Position numbers and translations under genes: made by a program
Shown: positions 19,895 through 31,300 of the stretch, in pieces
Layout: the number at the start of each line of letters is the position of its first letter
How positions within the stretch are numbered: position 1 is the stretch's first letter
NCBI RefSeq assembly: GCF_040581485.1
Contig: NC_090135.1
Location: forward strand, 1,302,001-1,366,000
Length of the DNA stretch: 64,000 bases
Direction: 5' to 3'
From: Linepithema humile
Taxonomy: Eukaryota; Arthropoda; Insecta; Hymenoptera; Formicidae
Notes under the pieces: generated by a model
Told to the model about the DNA's origin: nothing
Database searches by the model: none
Seen by the model: only the letters and a program-made list of their open reading frames with translations

Positions 19895-22800
19895 TCAATC
19901 TGAGAGATCATTGTTGGGATAACCAATTCTCCGCCGACGGTCTACCAACTGTCTTTCACGTTCCGCTTCTTCTTTCTTAGACATGACTAATGTGCAAAAT
20001 TTGGCAAAAGCCTTCCACCTTTTGTTATCATCCAGGATAACCCTTATAATATTTTTTAAGCTAAGATCATTCCCGATTGACCTCTTCAGGTCGTTCCTCT
20101 CACTTTCCCAAGCCTCACAAAATTGTAGGGTGTGCTGGGCGTCGTCATTCCCCCAGAAGCAGCAAGAACACATTGCGCAGTCCACCCTGTTTATTCTGTA
20201 TAGATAACTATTCAGGCAACCGTGATCGGTAATTAGCTGAGCCATATGAAATGTGACCCAGCCGTGACCCCTGGTTACCCTATCTATCAAATTATCCCCG
20301 ATAGCCTTACAAACCCTGAAACCTGGCAGATCATCGGCCATCCCGTCAATGTCTCTCTTCCACTCCCTTAGTACGCTTAATTTAGCCTCCCCCCGTGAGT
20401 AAAGTCTGGATCTGGGGGAATCCCCTCCAGGTCCACCCTCCCCCCTCATTTGGTAAGCCTTGAAAAGTCTCCCCGCGGTATATTCAATGGGTGGAGTTCC
20501 CGATAACACCATAGATGCATTATAAGACACCGTACGATAGGTGCAGCTTACTCTTTGGGTGATCTTTCTCATGACCTTGGCCACCCTTGCTTTTAATCTC
20601 GTACTTTTTACAAATGCCTCGAACCAGATAGGCGCACCGTACAAAATAATTGACTGCACTACACTGCAGTACAGCTTCCTCTCTCTCTCTCTCGGCCCTC
20701 TACAGTTGGGCATGATCCCCCTTAAGAACCCAATGATTCGGTCAACCTTTGATAAAACAAAGTCAAAGTGATAATTGAAACTCCAATCTCCGTCAATTAT
20801 CACACCCAAGTATCTTATCTTATCTGAGACTAAAATGTCTCTATCTTTGACGAAGACCCGAACAGGGGGACCATGTCCAACTGCAGAGAACGGAAAGACC
20901 ATAGCCTCCGTCTTATGAGGTGCGATAGAAAGGCCCATGCCCTCAATAGCGCGAACAATCATGGCTGCCGCGTTCATGGCCCCAAACCTGACCTCCTCAA
21001 GGTCCTCCCCCGAGACTAGCAAGATGGTGTCATCCGCGTAGCCCAACATCCAACAAAATTCCGGAAGCTCCATACTTAAAACGGCATTGTAACCTATGTT
21101 CCACAGGGTTGGGCCAAGGACCGAACCCTGCGGTACACTACAAGACAGCTGTCTACGACGGATGACACCATCGCAGTCTACATATACCAGCCATCGATCC
21201 GATAGGTAGGATGAAATAATCCTAGTGAGATATTCGGGGAAATTCATAGAAACTATGGCCCTCATAATCACGTCCCACGGCAGGGAATTAAAGGCGTTGG
21301 TGATGTCAAAGGCCACCGCCATTACCACCCTATCCTCCATCAATTCACCTCTCACTATATCTCTCAATCTAAAAATAGCATCTAGAGTTGAAAGACCCCT
21401 CCTGAAACCGAATTGGTTTTCAGACAAGAGGCCACCCAACTCCAGGTGCCCATGGATTCTCTCCACTATCACCCTTTCGAACAATTTTGCCGGTTCGTTT
21501 AAAAGGCAAATCGGCCTATAAACATGCGGATCTGTTGATAACCCTTCCTTCTTTTTTAATAAAACTAGTTTTGCTAGCTTCCAAGAGTGTGGAAAAACCC
21601 TCTCCTTCAAACATGCTGTGAAACATGAGAGCCAAATCCCCATGAATTCCCCCAAGCTTCCGGAAACGATCCCACCCAACACACCATCAGGACCAGGGGC
21701 CTTTCTATCCCCTCTCAATTTGCCTCTAGCCTCGTTTATCTCGGCCGCTACGACTCCAGACTCAGAAAACCAGAAGGACAAAGGACCACCAGTAACCAGT
21801 GAATCGCTGATTTCCCTCCTCGGAAAGAGTTCATCAACGATGGACCTAACTATGTCATGTGGCAAGGTTTCGCACGCAGGGTGCGTTCCCGGTCGTAGTT
21901 TCTTGAGTGCGATTTTATATGATAAGCCCCAAGGATCGTCGTCAAGTTCGCGCATAAGATCGTTCCATGCTTTCAGTTTAGCCTTTTTGATACCCGTTCT
22001 ATAATTTCTTAAGGAAACCCGATATTCCTTATATCTTATGTTAATTGCTCTCTGGTCTCCCCGTTTTCTGGTTCTGGAGAGAGCTCTTCTGGCTCTAGTC
22101 ACTAGGGCCCTCAGAAGCTCTAGCTCTTCGCACCACCAGTATGCCGAGTTTTTAACCCGGCCACTACTTCTCGGCATCGCAAAATCGCAAGCTCCACCCA
22201 AGTTTTTGTTTAGCCAGTCCGCTAGAGAATCCGCCGTAACGTTAGCATTATCGTAACTCCAGGCTCTATTAATTAAGTCCGTTTTGAATAAGACTATATC
22301 TAATTTTTTGAAGTTTTATTTAGGAAAATTGCAGTTAATCTCTCTCTGTTTTCTTTTGGCCGAGTCAGAACCTATCACGATTGAAATTAGCCTGTGGTCG
22401 GATAATGTAACCGCGTTTACCTCGACTTTACAGTTTATTATTAAACCTTTCGCCACGGAATTAGCCAGGGAGAGATCAACAACAGATCTGCCCTGATATC
22501 TAACGCACGTCGGTATGTATTTATTATTGAGCACGAAAAACTCCCAGTGATCAATCCAATCTTTAAGTATAATTCCCTTTTTGTTTGAGAGCCCTCTATC
22601 CCATTCTTTGTTCCTAGCATTAAAGTCTCCAAGAAGTAGCACCGGGAGATTTCTGTGCTCAATAACCACCATGCGGATGTCATCAAGTAAGGCATTAAGC
22701 ATGCTCTCTGGAGCATTCGGTGAGAAGTAGCAACTAATAACTATGCAATTGTTCCATTCGATATAGCAGAAACCTTTGCCCCTCCCTAACATCCGCATGG

Positions 22801-22999
22801 GTAAAAATTTTTGGGGGTTTTTACGCCATAATATAGCCGCTTTCGCCGGAATATTTAGTTCTGCCACCCACCTGTCATCCTCGGAAATGTTATTTGGCTC
22901 CGAAATGACAGCCAAGTCCGCGTTCTTTTCTTCCATCAATTGACATAAGTTGTCCTGGGCCTGTTTAGATAAATTAACATTGCACTGTATAATACTCAT
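19895..22999 (-). pseudogene. Unit C ORF2: endonuclease-reverse transcriptase, single in-frame stop
   Basis: ORF2 nicks the target and copies the RNA into DNA. The ATG at 22997-22999 overlaps the ORF1 stop (TAATG). The APE-like endonuclease (residues 1-225) shows QCNVN, ISEP, GDFNAR and SDHRLI. A TAA at 22316-22318 (codon 228) follows; unit D has tryptophan there (FPKWNYKKL). The RT has KAPGPDG, YRPICLL, FDITNAFNS (about 564-575), PQGSVLGPTLWN and the catalytic YADD (654-657). A C-terminal CCHC-type motif (CAMC...H...C, about residues 940-960) is typical of the clade. Apart from the stop, all about 1034 codons are open, so this copy is either recently dead or the stop is a polymorphism or error. 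Confidence 0.92.
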
Positions 23000-23001
23000 T
23001 A
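22997..23001 (-). promoter_or_regulatory. TAATG stop-start overlap between ORF1 and ORF2, unit C
   Basis: The ORF1 stop TAA and the ORF2 start ATG share one base. In Bombyx SART1 a UAAUG junction has been shown to drive ORF2 translation by termination-reinitiation. The same junction is seen in unit D. Confidence 0.85.
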
Positions 23002-25526
23002 TGGGAGTTTAGTAACACATTCCATCAATTCGACAGGAGAAAACCCCATCGTCTCCTGAGGTCTCAGTTTCTCAGTAGCCTTAGACGTGGAAGGAATAGG
23101 TTCTTTGTCTATTTCTTTATTACTAACTGATTTGTTTATTTCTAGTCTTTTAGGCGGAACCGGTTTGCAGTGAATACTCCCCATCATATGGTTCGGATTT
23201 AGACCTCGTTCCGAACAGATAGAGCAGAAGATTTTATTTCTACAGTCCTGCGCCTTATGATCACTTTGACCACATTTGTAGCAGCTAAATCTACGTATAT
23301 TAGTGCTGGGGCATCTCTGCACCGCGTGGCCCGCCGCTAGACACCGGAAGCACTGCATAGGCTTAACTTTGAGGACTTCTATTTTAATTGTCGACCATCC
23401 TACATTAATTTTTTCTTTTTCCAACAGGTTTACGGCAGCGGGGACCGGACAACGCAAAAACGCAACACCCAGACCTCCACGGACATACCTAATTGGACTG
23501 CATGCGACCTCCTTCGGAGAACACTTACCCACGGCTGAGACCATGACCACCAATTCCTTGACCGTAATAGAATCATCGAGACCGGACAATCTAAGTTGAG
23601 ACATTTTGCCCGGCCTGCGAACCAATACACCTTTCCGATCACGGAACAATTCTTTCAATTTCTTGTACAGTACATCAGCCTTATCGTTAGCCCCCTCACC
23701 AGGAATCTCAATCAGTATACCCCCATTGGCAGCTCGCTTCAACCGGGTATTTGCTATCTCTAAGTCTGTAAGAGAAATGTTCTCCCTTGCCTTACCCAAC
23801 ACTTCCGAATAATTTAAATCACATTCTTCCAATAGTATAGAAATCGCCGCAGTACGTGGAATCCTCTTCTTGAGAGAACTCAGAGTCTCCTTATTCGAAT
23901 TATTGATTAAAACGTCCTTATGGTTATTATTATTATTATTATTTCTTGCCTTTGGATTTGAACTAGGAATCCCCTTAGATATTGAATTATTACTACCAAA
24001 ATTTTGACTATCATTCACAAGTTTTTTGGATTTCTTCCTTACCACAATCCAGTCCTCATTATTTTTGTCAAAATCTATGGGGTCGTTACCCGTTTCATTT
24101 CCGCTCATACTAGTAACATTTGAGACGTTTCTTCTTTTTGTATACCTTACTTCGTCTTCACCTGTGAAGCCCACCTCCTTCCTACCTTTAACCGTTGACC
24201 AGTCCGTCGAGGTCACTGAGTCCTCGCTCCTTTCGCTTCTCACCTTTCTTGCTCTTTTATTTCTATTCTTCTTACCTTTATTATTATTTCTATCTAGGCC
24301 CAACGGGGCCAACTTTAAGGATTTAACAGCCTTACTGTAATTCCTATTACCAACAGTCTTATTAATGTCTCTTTTTTCTTTTTCAGGTGGTGCAACAATC
24401 AAAAGATCTCTACGGACATTTCCACCCTCGCGGCAGCCTGAGCCTAAATCATCTCTCAATAACCTCGTTTCCTGTATCAGTTGATTCATCCCATCTCCGA
24501 GTTTATCTAATGTATGAATAATCATCAAATCTAAATCTACTCTGTCTAGATTACTCTTAGCTACAATTCCTTCATTCTTTGCCGCTTTTGGAACATTACT
24601 TTCATAAACTCTACCCTCTTTTTTATTTCTGGATGTATCTTTCCCAGTGTCCTGTCTTCGAGGAGGGCCAGTGGGTGAGATCCCCATTACAGCAGATGAT
24701 TCGGCTATTTCATCCCTACCAACATCATAGGATTCCTTAATTCTGGCCTCTCTTTTAATATTTTTTAATTCCTCCTCCAAGGCACTTATTTTACATTTGT
24801 TTTCGAAAGAGGACCTTTCCATTTCGTAGAATTTCGCCTTCCAGTATTCTGGATCTTCCTTCGTTGAGGCCTTCTTGGAAAGGAGCATACTCGCTCTGCG
24901 GATGACCTCTAGGCAGACCTTTATCTGTCCACTAAACGCCCTTGATATTTGTGGATTTTTTCCTAATAGACTCTATTTCATCTACCATGTCTTTGACTTT
25001 CAGATTTATATTGCCAGCGTGCTCTAGTTCCAAACCTGACATTTTTTTTTCTACTCTTCTTTTATTTCCGTCCGAAAAGTGCGCTCCATATTTATGGTAA
25101 TCATCCTCTTCATCATCCTTAGGAGAGTTCTTCTTCCTTCTCTTCCTCCCTGTTAGTTCCTTATTTGGTCTCTTTTTTGAGCCCTCCGAGGATCCATCCG
25201 AAACACAGATCAGGTCCTCAGTATCTGACAATTCTGTCTGGCAATACTGTACAGCCGAAAAGGGGGCACCCAAGTGAGTGAAGCCTCCACCATCCGTATT
25301 GCTTCCCCTCATAGAACCTGAAGCCAAATCCGATCTACGAATCGTGAGCTCAGGACTGACTCTTTTTATGCTGGCGATAGCAGCTTTAGCCCCCGTGCTC
25401 GCCGGAGACAGAGGGAAGCCCTTCGCAGGATGACGACCCGCGGGGGGCAGGGACGAGACCCCCCACGTGCCAGTCTCCGGTATCCGAAGCCGGAGCATTT
25501 TTCCCATGATTCTCGCTCATTACCAT
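22999..25526 (-). pseudogene. Unit C ORF1: Gag-like zinc-knuckle protein with two frameshifts
   Basis: The best start is ATG at 25524-25526 (or 25518-25520), which gives an N-terminus with LVPAPRGSSSCEGLPS as in the other units. Near 25395 the frame shifts by one base, and again near 24940, where STNIKG meets FSGQIKV. The long charged middle contains DLDLMIIHTLDKLGDGM. It ends with zinc knuckles CFRCLAAGHAVQRC, CYKCGQSDHKAQDC and CSICSERG...C near 23165-23375. It is about 840 codons. The protein would bind element RNA and, in known telomeric elements, targets the RNP to telomeres. Confidence 0.9.
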
Positions 25527-25548
25527 ATTAATTGCCTGGTTTGTTTAA

Positions 25549-25640
25549 CAAGAGTTTCCCTTCTCTTGATGAGACTATGTGTATTTAATTGTTTCGGATG
25601 ACGTCCCACTCTATTCTTGACAATAGAATCCGAAATCAAT
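25549..25640 (-). promoter_or_regulatory. Unit C 5' leader hairpins
   Basis: The outer stem pairs 25588-25599 with 25628-25640 (ATTGTTTCGGAT against ATCCGAAATCAAT, one bulge), 62 nt upstream of the ATG. The inner hairpin CAAGAG/CTCTTG pairs 25549-25554 with 25563-25568. Compared with unit A the outer stem differs at several positions on both arms yet still pairs. Confidence 0.6.
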
Positions 25641-27912
25641 ATATAGTTCCTCCTCTTTATCTTCACTATGCAAATAATATTCAAAAAACAACAAAACAAA
25701 CAGTAATAGTAATAATAATAATAATAATAATAGCAATTAATTGCTCAAGACCAACTACAATAAAAAATTTTAATGTATAATAGTCATTTTCCAATTCTCT
25801 TTAACTTAGTTCCATTTAGTTCGTTTGACTTATTAAGACGATTATTTGCCATTCAACAATCAAGTTCAATGTTTCTATGAGCTTACAAAGCTTCATAAAA
25901 GTCTTTATATACCACTGAAATTTCATGTCCAGCCAAATAATTATACCCATAGTCATCTATAAGTATTACTGTAATTATAATTGCTAATTTAATGTTGTCT
26001 ATCATAAGCCTTCTATTAATATAGTTTTGTTTCAGGAGTATGCAGATCCATCAACAATTGACAGGTATTTACCATTTAATAATCAGTTCAATATTTCTAT
26101 AGCCTTACAAAGTTTCATAGAGTCCTTTTAATTCAAAAACATTACCTTCACTATTCTTGGACGTTACTTCACTTATTATTATTTGATAATTGAATGTACA
26201 TATCAATATTCAGAACAACAAAACAAAACAGCAGTAGTAATAGTAATAGTAATAGGAATTAATTGCTCAGGGCAAACCACAATAAACAAGTTCAATATAT
26301 AATAGTCACTTTCCACTTATCTTTAAATTAGCTCCGTTTAGTTCATTTTAACTTATTAAGACATTTATTTGCCATTCAACAATCAAGTTCAATGTTTCTA
26401 TGAGCTTCTTAAAAATCTTTTATATCATAGAGCAAAACCTCATTATTATACTTATTTCTCTTCATTAATTCCATAATTGTCTTTATTTCTAGTATAATCA
26501 CATTATACCGAACATTAAGTTTCCTATTTCAGGTAACACCGAAATTTCCCGTTCATCCAACTAATCATACACATAGTCATCCATAAATATTATTATAATT
26601 ATAATTGTTTAATTCCATGTTTCAGGAGTATGCAGATCCATTAACAATAGACAGGTATTTACCATTCAGTAATCACTTCAATAATTGAGTAACCTTATAA
26701 AGTTTCATAAAGTTTCATAAAGTCCTTTAATTCATAAACATTCAAAAATTAAGTTCTTTGTCTATGTTTCTTATTTCAGATACCACCAAAATTTCCTGTC
26801 CAATCAATCAATCTACTCACAGTCATCTATAAGTATTCTCTAATTATTTAATTATTTTCTATCTTAACCTTCTATTGATATAGAATTTGTTTCAGGAGTA
26901 TGCAGATCTATCAACAATAGGCAGGTAAGGTGAAAGAATTCTTCCCCGGACATCACATAACATAGTTCATTCATTATTTATTTATTTGTTTATTTTCTAA
27001 TAGCTAATATTTCACTTATTTGTACGAACCTTATAGTAGCTCAGTAAACAAGTATGATCCAGTCCATTTCTTATCTATATACTAGATATCACATCCAATA
27101 TGACATAGTTAGTTAGTGTACGTCTAATTATATCAGTGTCCATCCAATTCCTTGGTAGCAGACTTCAAGCCAGCGACAATTCATTATAACAAATCATTAG
27201 TATCATTAATGTCACTTAATTCTCTTAAACAGTACATATTTTATATATTATAATCCATGATAGTATATCAATCCATTGACATAATCCGTATATATAATAG
27301 TCCATTAAAACAAATCATTTAATCCTTGTATCATTACGTAATCAGCATTACTTAGTATAGAGTACACACTTCAATTAGAACAGCTGTACAATCTCTCAAA
27401 ACGACATTCCGCGTGATATTGCATAAAGTTTATATGAATTCAGATGAAAATGATATATTTTGATGCCCATAACTGATGCTACAGGTAATCACTTAATTCA
27501 CAATAATAAACTATCATGTATTAACGATAATTATATGTGTAAGTTTCCCCAGCTACAGATAAACATCAATAGACATATACAATTTATACACTCCGAAAGT
27601 CATTCACGATTGTAGCAAAGTTCATATAGATACAATAATCAGAATCTCACAAATATACAAATGCGTATTACTGCATGTTACTAAGAAATTACAACTTATA
27701 GACTTAATAACTAAGCCATCTAGATAACTAAATATAACTGAAATTGCACAAACAAGAAAAATATATCAGTCTGAAATCATAGATATTATAAGTCTCATAG
27801 ACCGTTCAAAGCAACAGGATTTAAAATTCATTATCGAACCATATTATCACTATGTGCTCATTATATGATGTTAAAATCAATTCATTTTCTTAATACAACG
27901 CAATACGATACG
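25641..27912 (-). other. Unit C 5' UTR, proximal part
   Basis: It is collinear with 6429-8885 of unit A. There are no ORFs apart from short chance frames. A target duplication of P element 1 (GTAGTAAC) ends it at 27913-27920. Confidence 0.75.
25880..26924 (+). repeat. Three tandem modules with 29-nt splice-flanked elements, unit C 5' UTR
   Basis: On the plus strand, elements at 26036-26064, 26626-26654 and 26896-26924 each read GAGTATGCAGATC...CAG, preceded by TTTCAG and followed by GTATTT or GTAAGG. All are exactly 29 nt. The surrounding module (CACCGAAATTTC-type words, TATAAGTATT) repeats as well. Confidence 0.6.
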
Positions 27913-28369
27913 GTAGTAACCAGGGGGTCGTCACTCCTCGAATTTTTCGGGGACGGAAGTCAGGTTTGACGGTACAACCAAAGATCGCAGCACTGTCGGC
28001 CGCGACTTGGAACGGTTGCTTAACAGTTGCAAACAGTTCGGTTATCTGTCATTTTGTCATATTTTGTGGTGCTCAATGTGATTTTGCCGGTGTGACAAAA
28101 AGAATTTTTGTGTGCATAGCAGCTGACAGCAGTTTTTAGCAGCGTTTACGGAGAAATTTCATTAAGAAAAAATCCTAAAAAAAATTTTTATTTTTTTTTA
28201 TCTTATTTTTCTTATTTTTATCTTTGTAACCTATTTGGTTACCTTACTTTTAATTTATTTTTATTATTATTTTTTCTGTTTCTTGTATTATTTTTTAATT
28301 AATTTTAGATTTAAGTTGTTTATAACATTAGTTATAGATTGTATTATTAGTTATAGATAAAATATTAAA

Positions 28370-31300
28370 ATGGTGTGGAAATGCTGTGTGCCAGGGTGCA
28401 CCTTATCAAGCAAGTTTCCAGTGCATCGATTTCCATCGGAACCCGCGAAATCAGAAGCATGGTTGAAGATTATTAAAAGAACCGATATGATCGGTAAGTA
28501 TAATAAAAGTATATTTAATTATAGTTATTTATTAAATATATATTATTTAATATTATAATAAAAGTAGCAATTATTAATACTTAATGTAAAAAATTATATA
28601 TATTCACATGTACATTAATATTTATTTGAAATTTTTATTTAAATATATGTGTATATATATATATATATACATATATACATATATATAATAATTTTACAAT
28701 ATGCTTCATTTTTTTGTTATAGGTGCACCAAAAGAAGCAATGGTTAAATTAAGAATTTGTACAGAACATTTTTCGGAAGATATGATTAAACCTTACGGAA
28801 TTAGAAGGAATTTAATAGAAAATGCTGTATCAAACAGAAATTTGCCAGATTTAAATGATAATAATAATGAAAATAATGTAGAATTTGAAAATAACGTAGA
28901 GTTTGAAAATAACGTAGAGTTTGAAAATAATATGGAATTTGAAAATGTAGAACTTGAAAATAATATTGAATTAGAAGATAATGTAGAATATGAAAATCTT
29001 AATAATGCTAACAATAGCATTTTTGAAAATAATTTTGTTAATTTTAATAAACATGTTCAAAATTTGCATAATGAAAATGAAAATATATCTTTCGAAAATG
29101 TTCAAGACAAAATTAATTTGGCCTCTACATCAAAGAGAGTGCAAAGAGACAGAAATATTGAAGAAGAAAAATTAATCCAAACAACCAAAAGAAGATACAT
29201 AAAGAAGCTACAAGAAGAAGGCTCAAGTGAAGAAATATCGAAAAATTATAAAACTGCATCGTCAGAACAACTGGGAAAATGTTACTGAAGATGTTAACAG
29301 CATGCAACGGATATTTTTGAAAATGATACAGAGAAATCGCAAGTATAAATCACAAGTTTGTTTTTAATATTTTGTTGGTACTATAAGATTAAAGATTATA
29401 AGATTATTACAAGATTAATTTAAATCGTTTCAGAGCACATATGGCTGCGCGAATCTATCATTTTAAATATGTCATAGTTAAAGAATATTGCTATTTTTAC
29501 ACACTTTATATACTGAAATAATATTATTGCATTCCAACAATATTAATATCTTCATACTAATATATATTTTATTAAAGACAAGATATTAATATATGCTTTA
29601 TTAAAATGCTTAAATTGTAAATGCTTTAATACTTCACTAATGCTTAACGTATGTATGCTTTACTAATCCTTATATATTTTGCATGCACATTAATGGTACT
29701 GTAGAAATTTATTAGATAGTAATAAATATATGTATAGATATTTAGATATTGTTAAATATACTGTTATATGTAGCAAAATAGAAATATGCAATGTTCTGCA
29801 ATGAAACATTACGTTGTGTTATATTTTAAATGTCCGTAATGTAGAAAATTTTTCGTAGGCTTTTCAGAAATATTGTAAGAAATGTAAGATTTCAAATATT
29901 TAATATGTTGAAGATTATTACATTATCTATGGATGGCAAACTATGTACTGAAGTACACAAGTATTGGATAGCAAAAGAAATGAAAATAAATGAGATATTT
30001 CATCACATTGAAAAATACAATATTACACAAAATGTAAGTATATGTGTGTCAAAACTTTAATATTGTTCATGTTTGAAATTCTTTGCCTTGATTTTTTCTT
30101 ATTTTCTGCACTATTATCTATTTTTAGAACGCACATATTTTTAATAACTTTACAATTAATATAATAACAAATATTTTTTTTTACGAATTTGATTGCATGA
30201 AATATCTATTGTTTTTTCTCTATTTACAAGTTAATGGATATATAATATTAATTAATATTTATTTTATTAAAAATAGTATTAGTTAATAGTTTATAGTAGT
30301 AAAAAATGCTTTCTATTAATGATAGTGCTTATTGAATATATATGCATGTTTGTTCTTATATCAGTTATGGCTGATATGCTTATATGTAAAATCTGCAATG
30401 TATGTTTGTAATGCTTAAATGCTTTAATGCTTTAATATATATATGTGTGGGCGTGGATGTGTGTGTGTGTACTTGTAATGTTTGTCAACTTACGTAACAT
30501 GTTTTTAATGTGCACTTATAATAGCATTTGCTTGTGTTACGTCCTGATAGATGTAGAATTTTTTCGTTGGGCTCGGCGATCGACGTAAACGGACCTGACC
30601 GCACGAGCCGAGCGGCACGTTTAGGACTTGCGACGGGTCAGCGACTGGAAGAGTCGTTTTTACTCCGTCAACAAGTCAACCGCTCGTGGTTCCCTTTTTG
30701 GGTCAAGGAATTGAATCCCTATTACCCGGGGCGGAACCTTTGTGCGCAATTTGAGAGGGAAGGTGTGAGGGGGGTGACGAACGAGGAGGGTGTGGTTAAA
30801 TGAAAAAGAACAAAAGTTTAATTTATTAAAGACAACATTTTAATTTGATTGAATTTATAATTAGGATACAAAAACTTAATTCTTAATCGCATATATTAAT
30901 AATTTTATTTATGTATTCTTTACAAGTGTGTGTGTGTATGTGTGTGTGTGTGTGAGTGTTTTATTTTTCCGGAGGGAGGACAGAAGAAATAATAAAATAA
31001 AGAGAAATGAACTGACTTACTCGTTGCAGAGTAGTTTCGGATCGCGTTGAATATGTTCGGTGGTTCTGAGCAGGCGCCCCGTTGAGGGAAGGTGTTGTAT
31101 AGGCGTCGGACCCTTTTGTAAACGAGTGGGCACCCTACTGCGGGATGGTGTCGTCAGGGTGATGGGCCTTCTACTTGAGATGCACCACGAGATGGTCGCG
31201 ACAAAGTATCAACTGATTTTACTCTTTGATTCGCGCCCCCGAACTACTCGAAAAACTGTTTCGAGAAACTGAGCTAAACGGAATAACTGCGCAAACTGCT

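Noticed and set aside
25490..25507. Start of unit C ORF1 at the ATG at 25505-25507
   Set aside because: That frame gives an N-terminus unlike units A and D; the upstream ATG at 25524-25526 in another frame restores the conserved SSSCEG motif.
26036..26924. CRISPR-like array (regular 29-nt repeats)
   Set aside because: Only two or three copies, irregular spacing with related rather than unique spacers, eukaryotic context, and clear splice-type borders.
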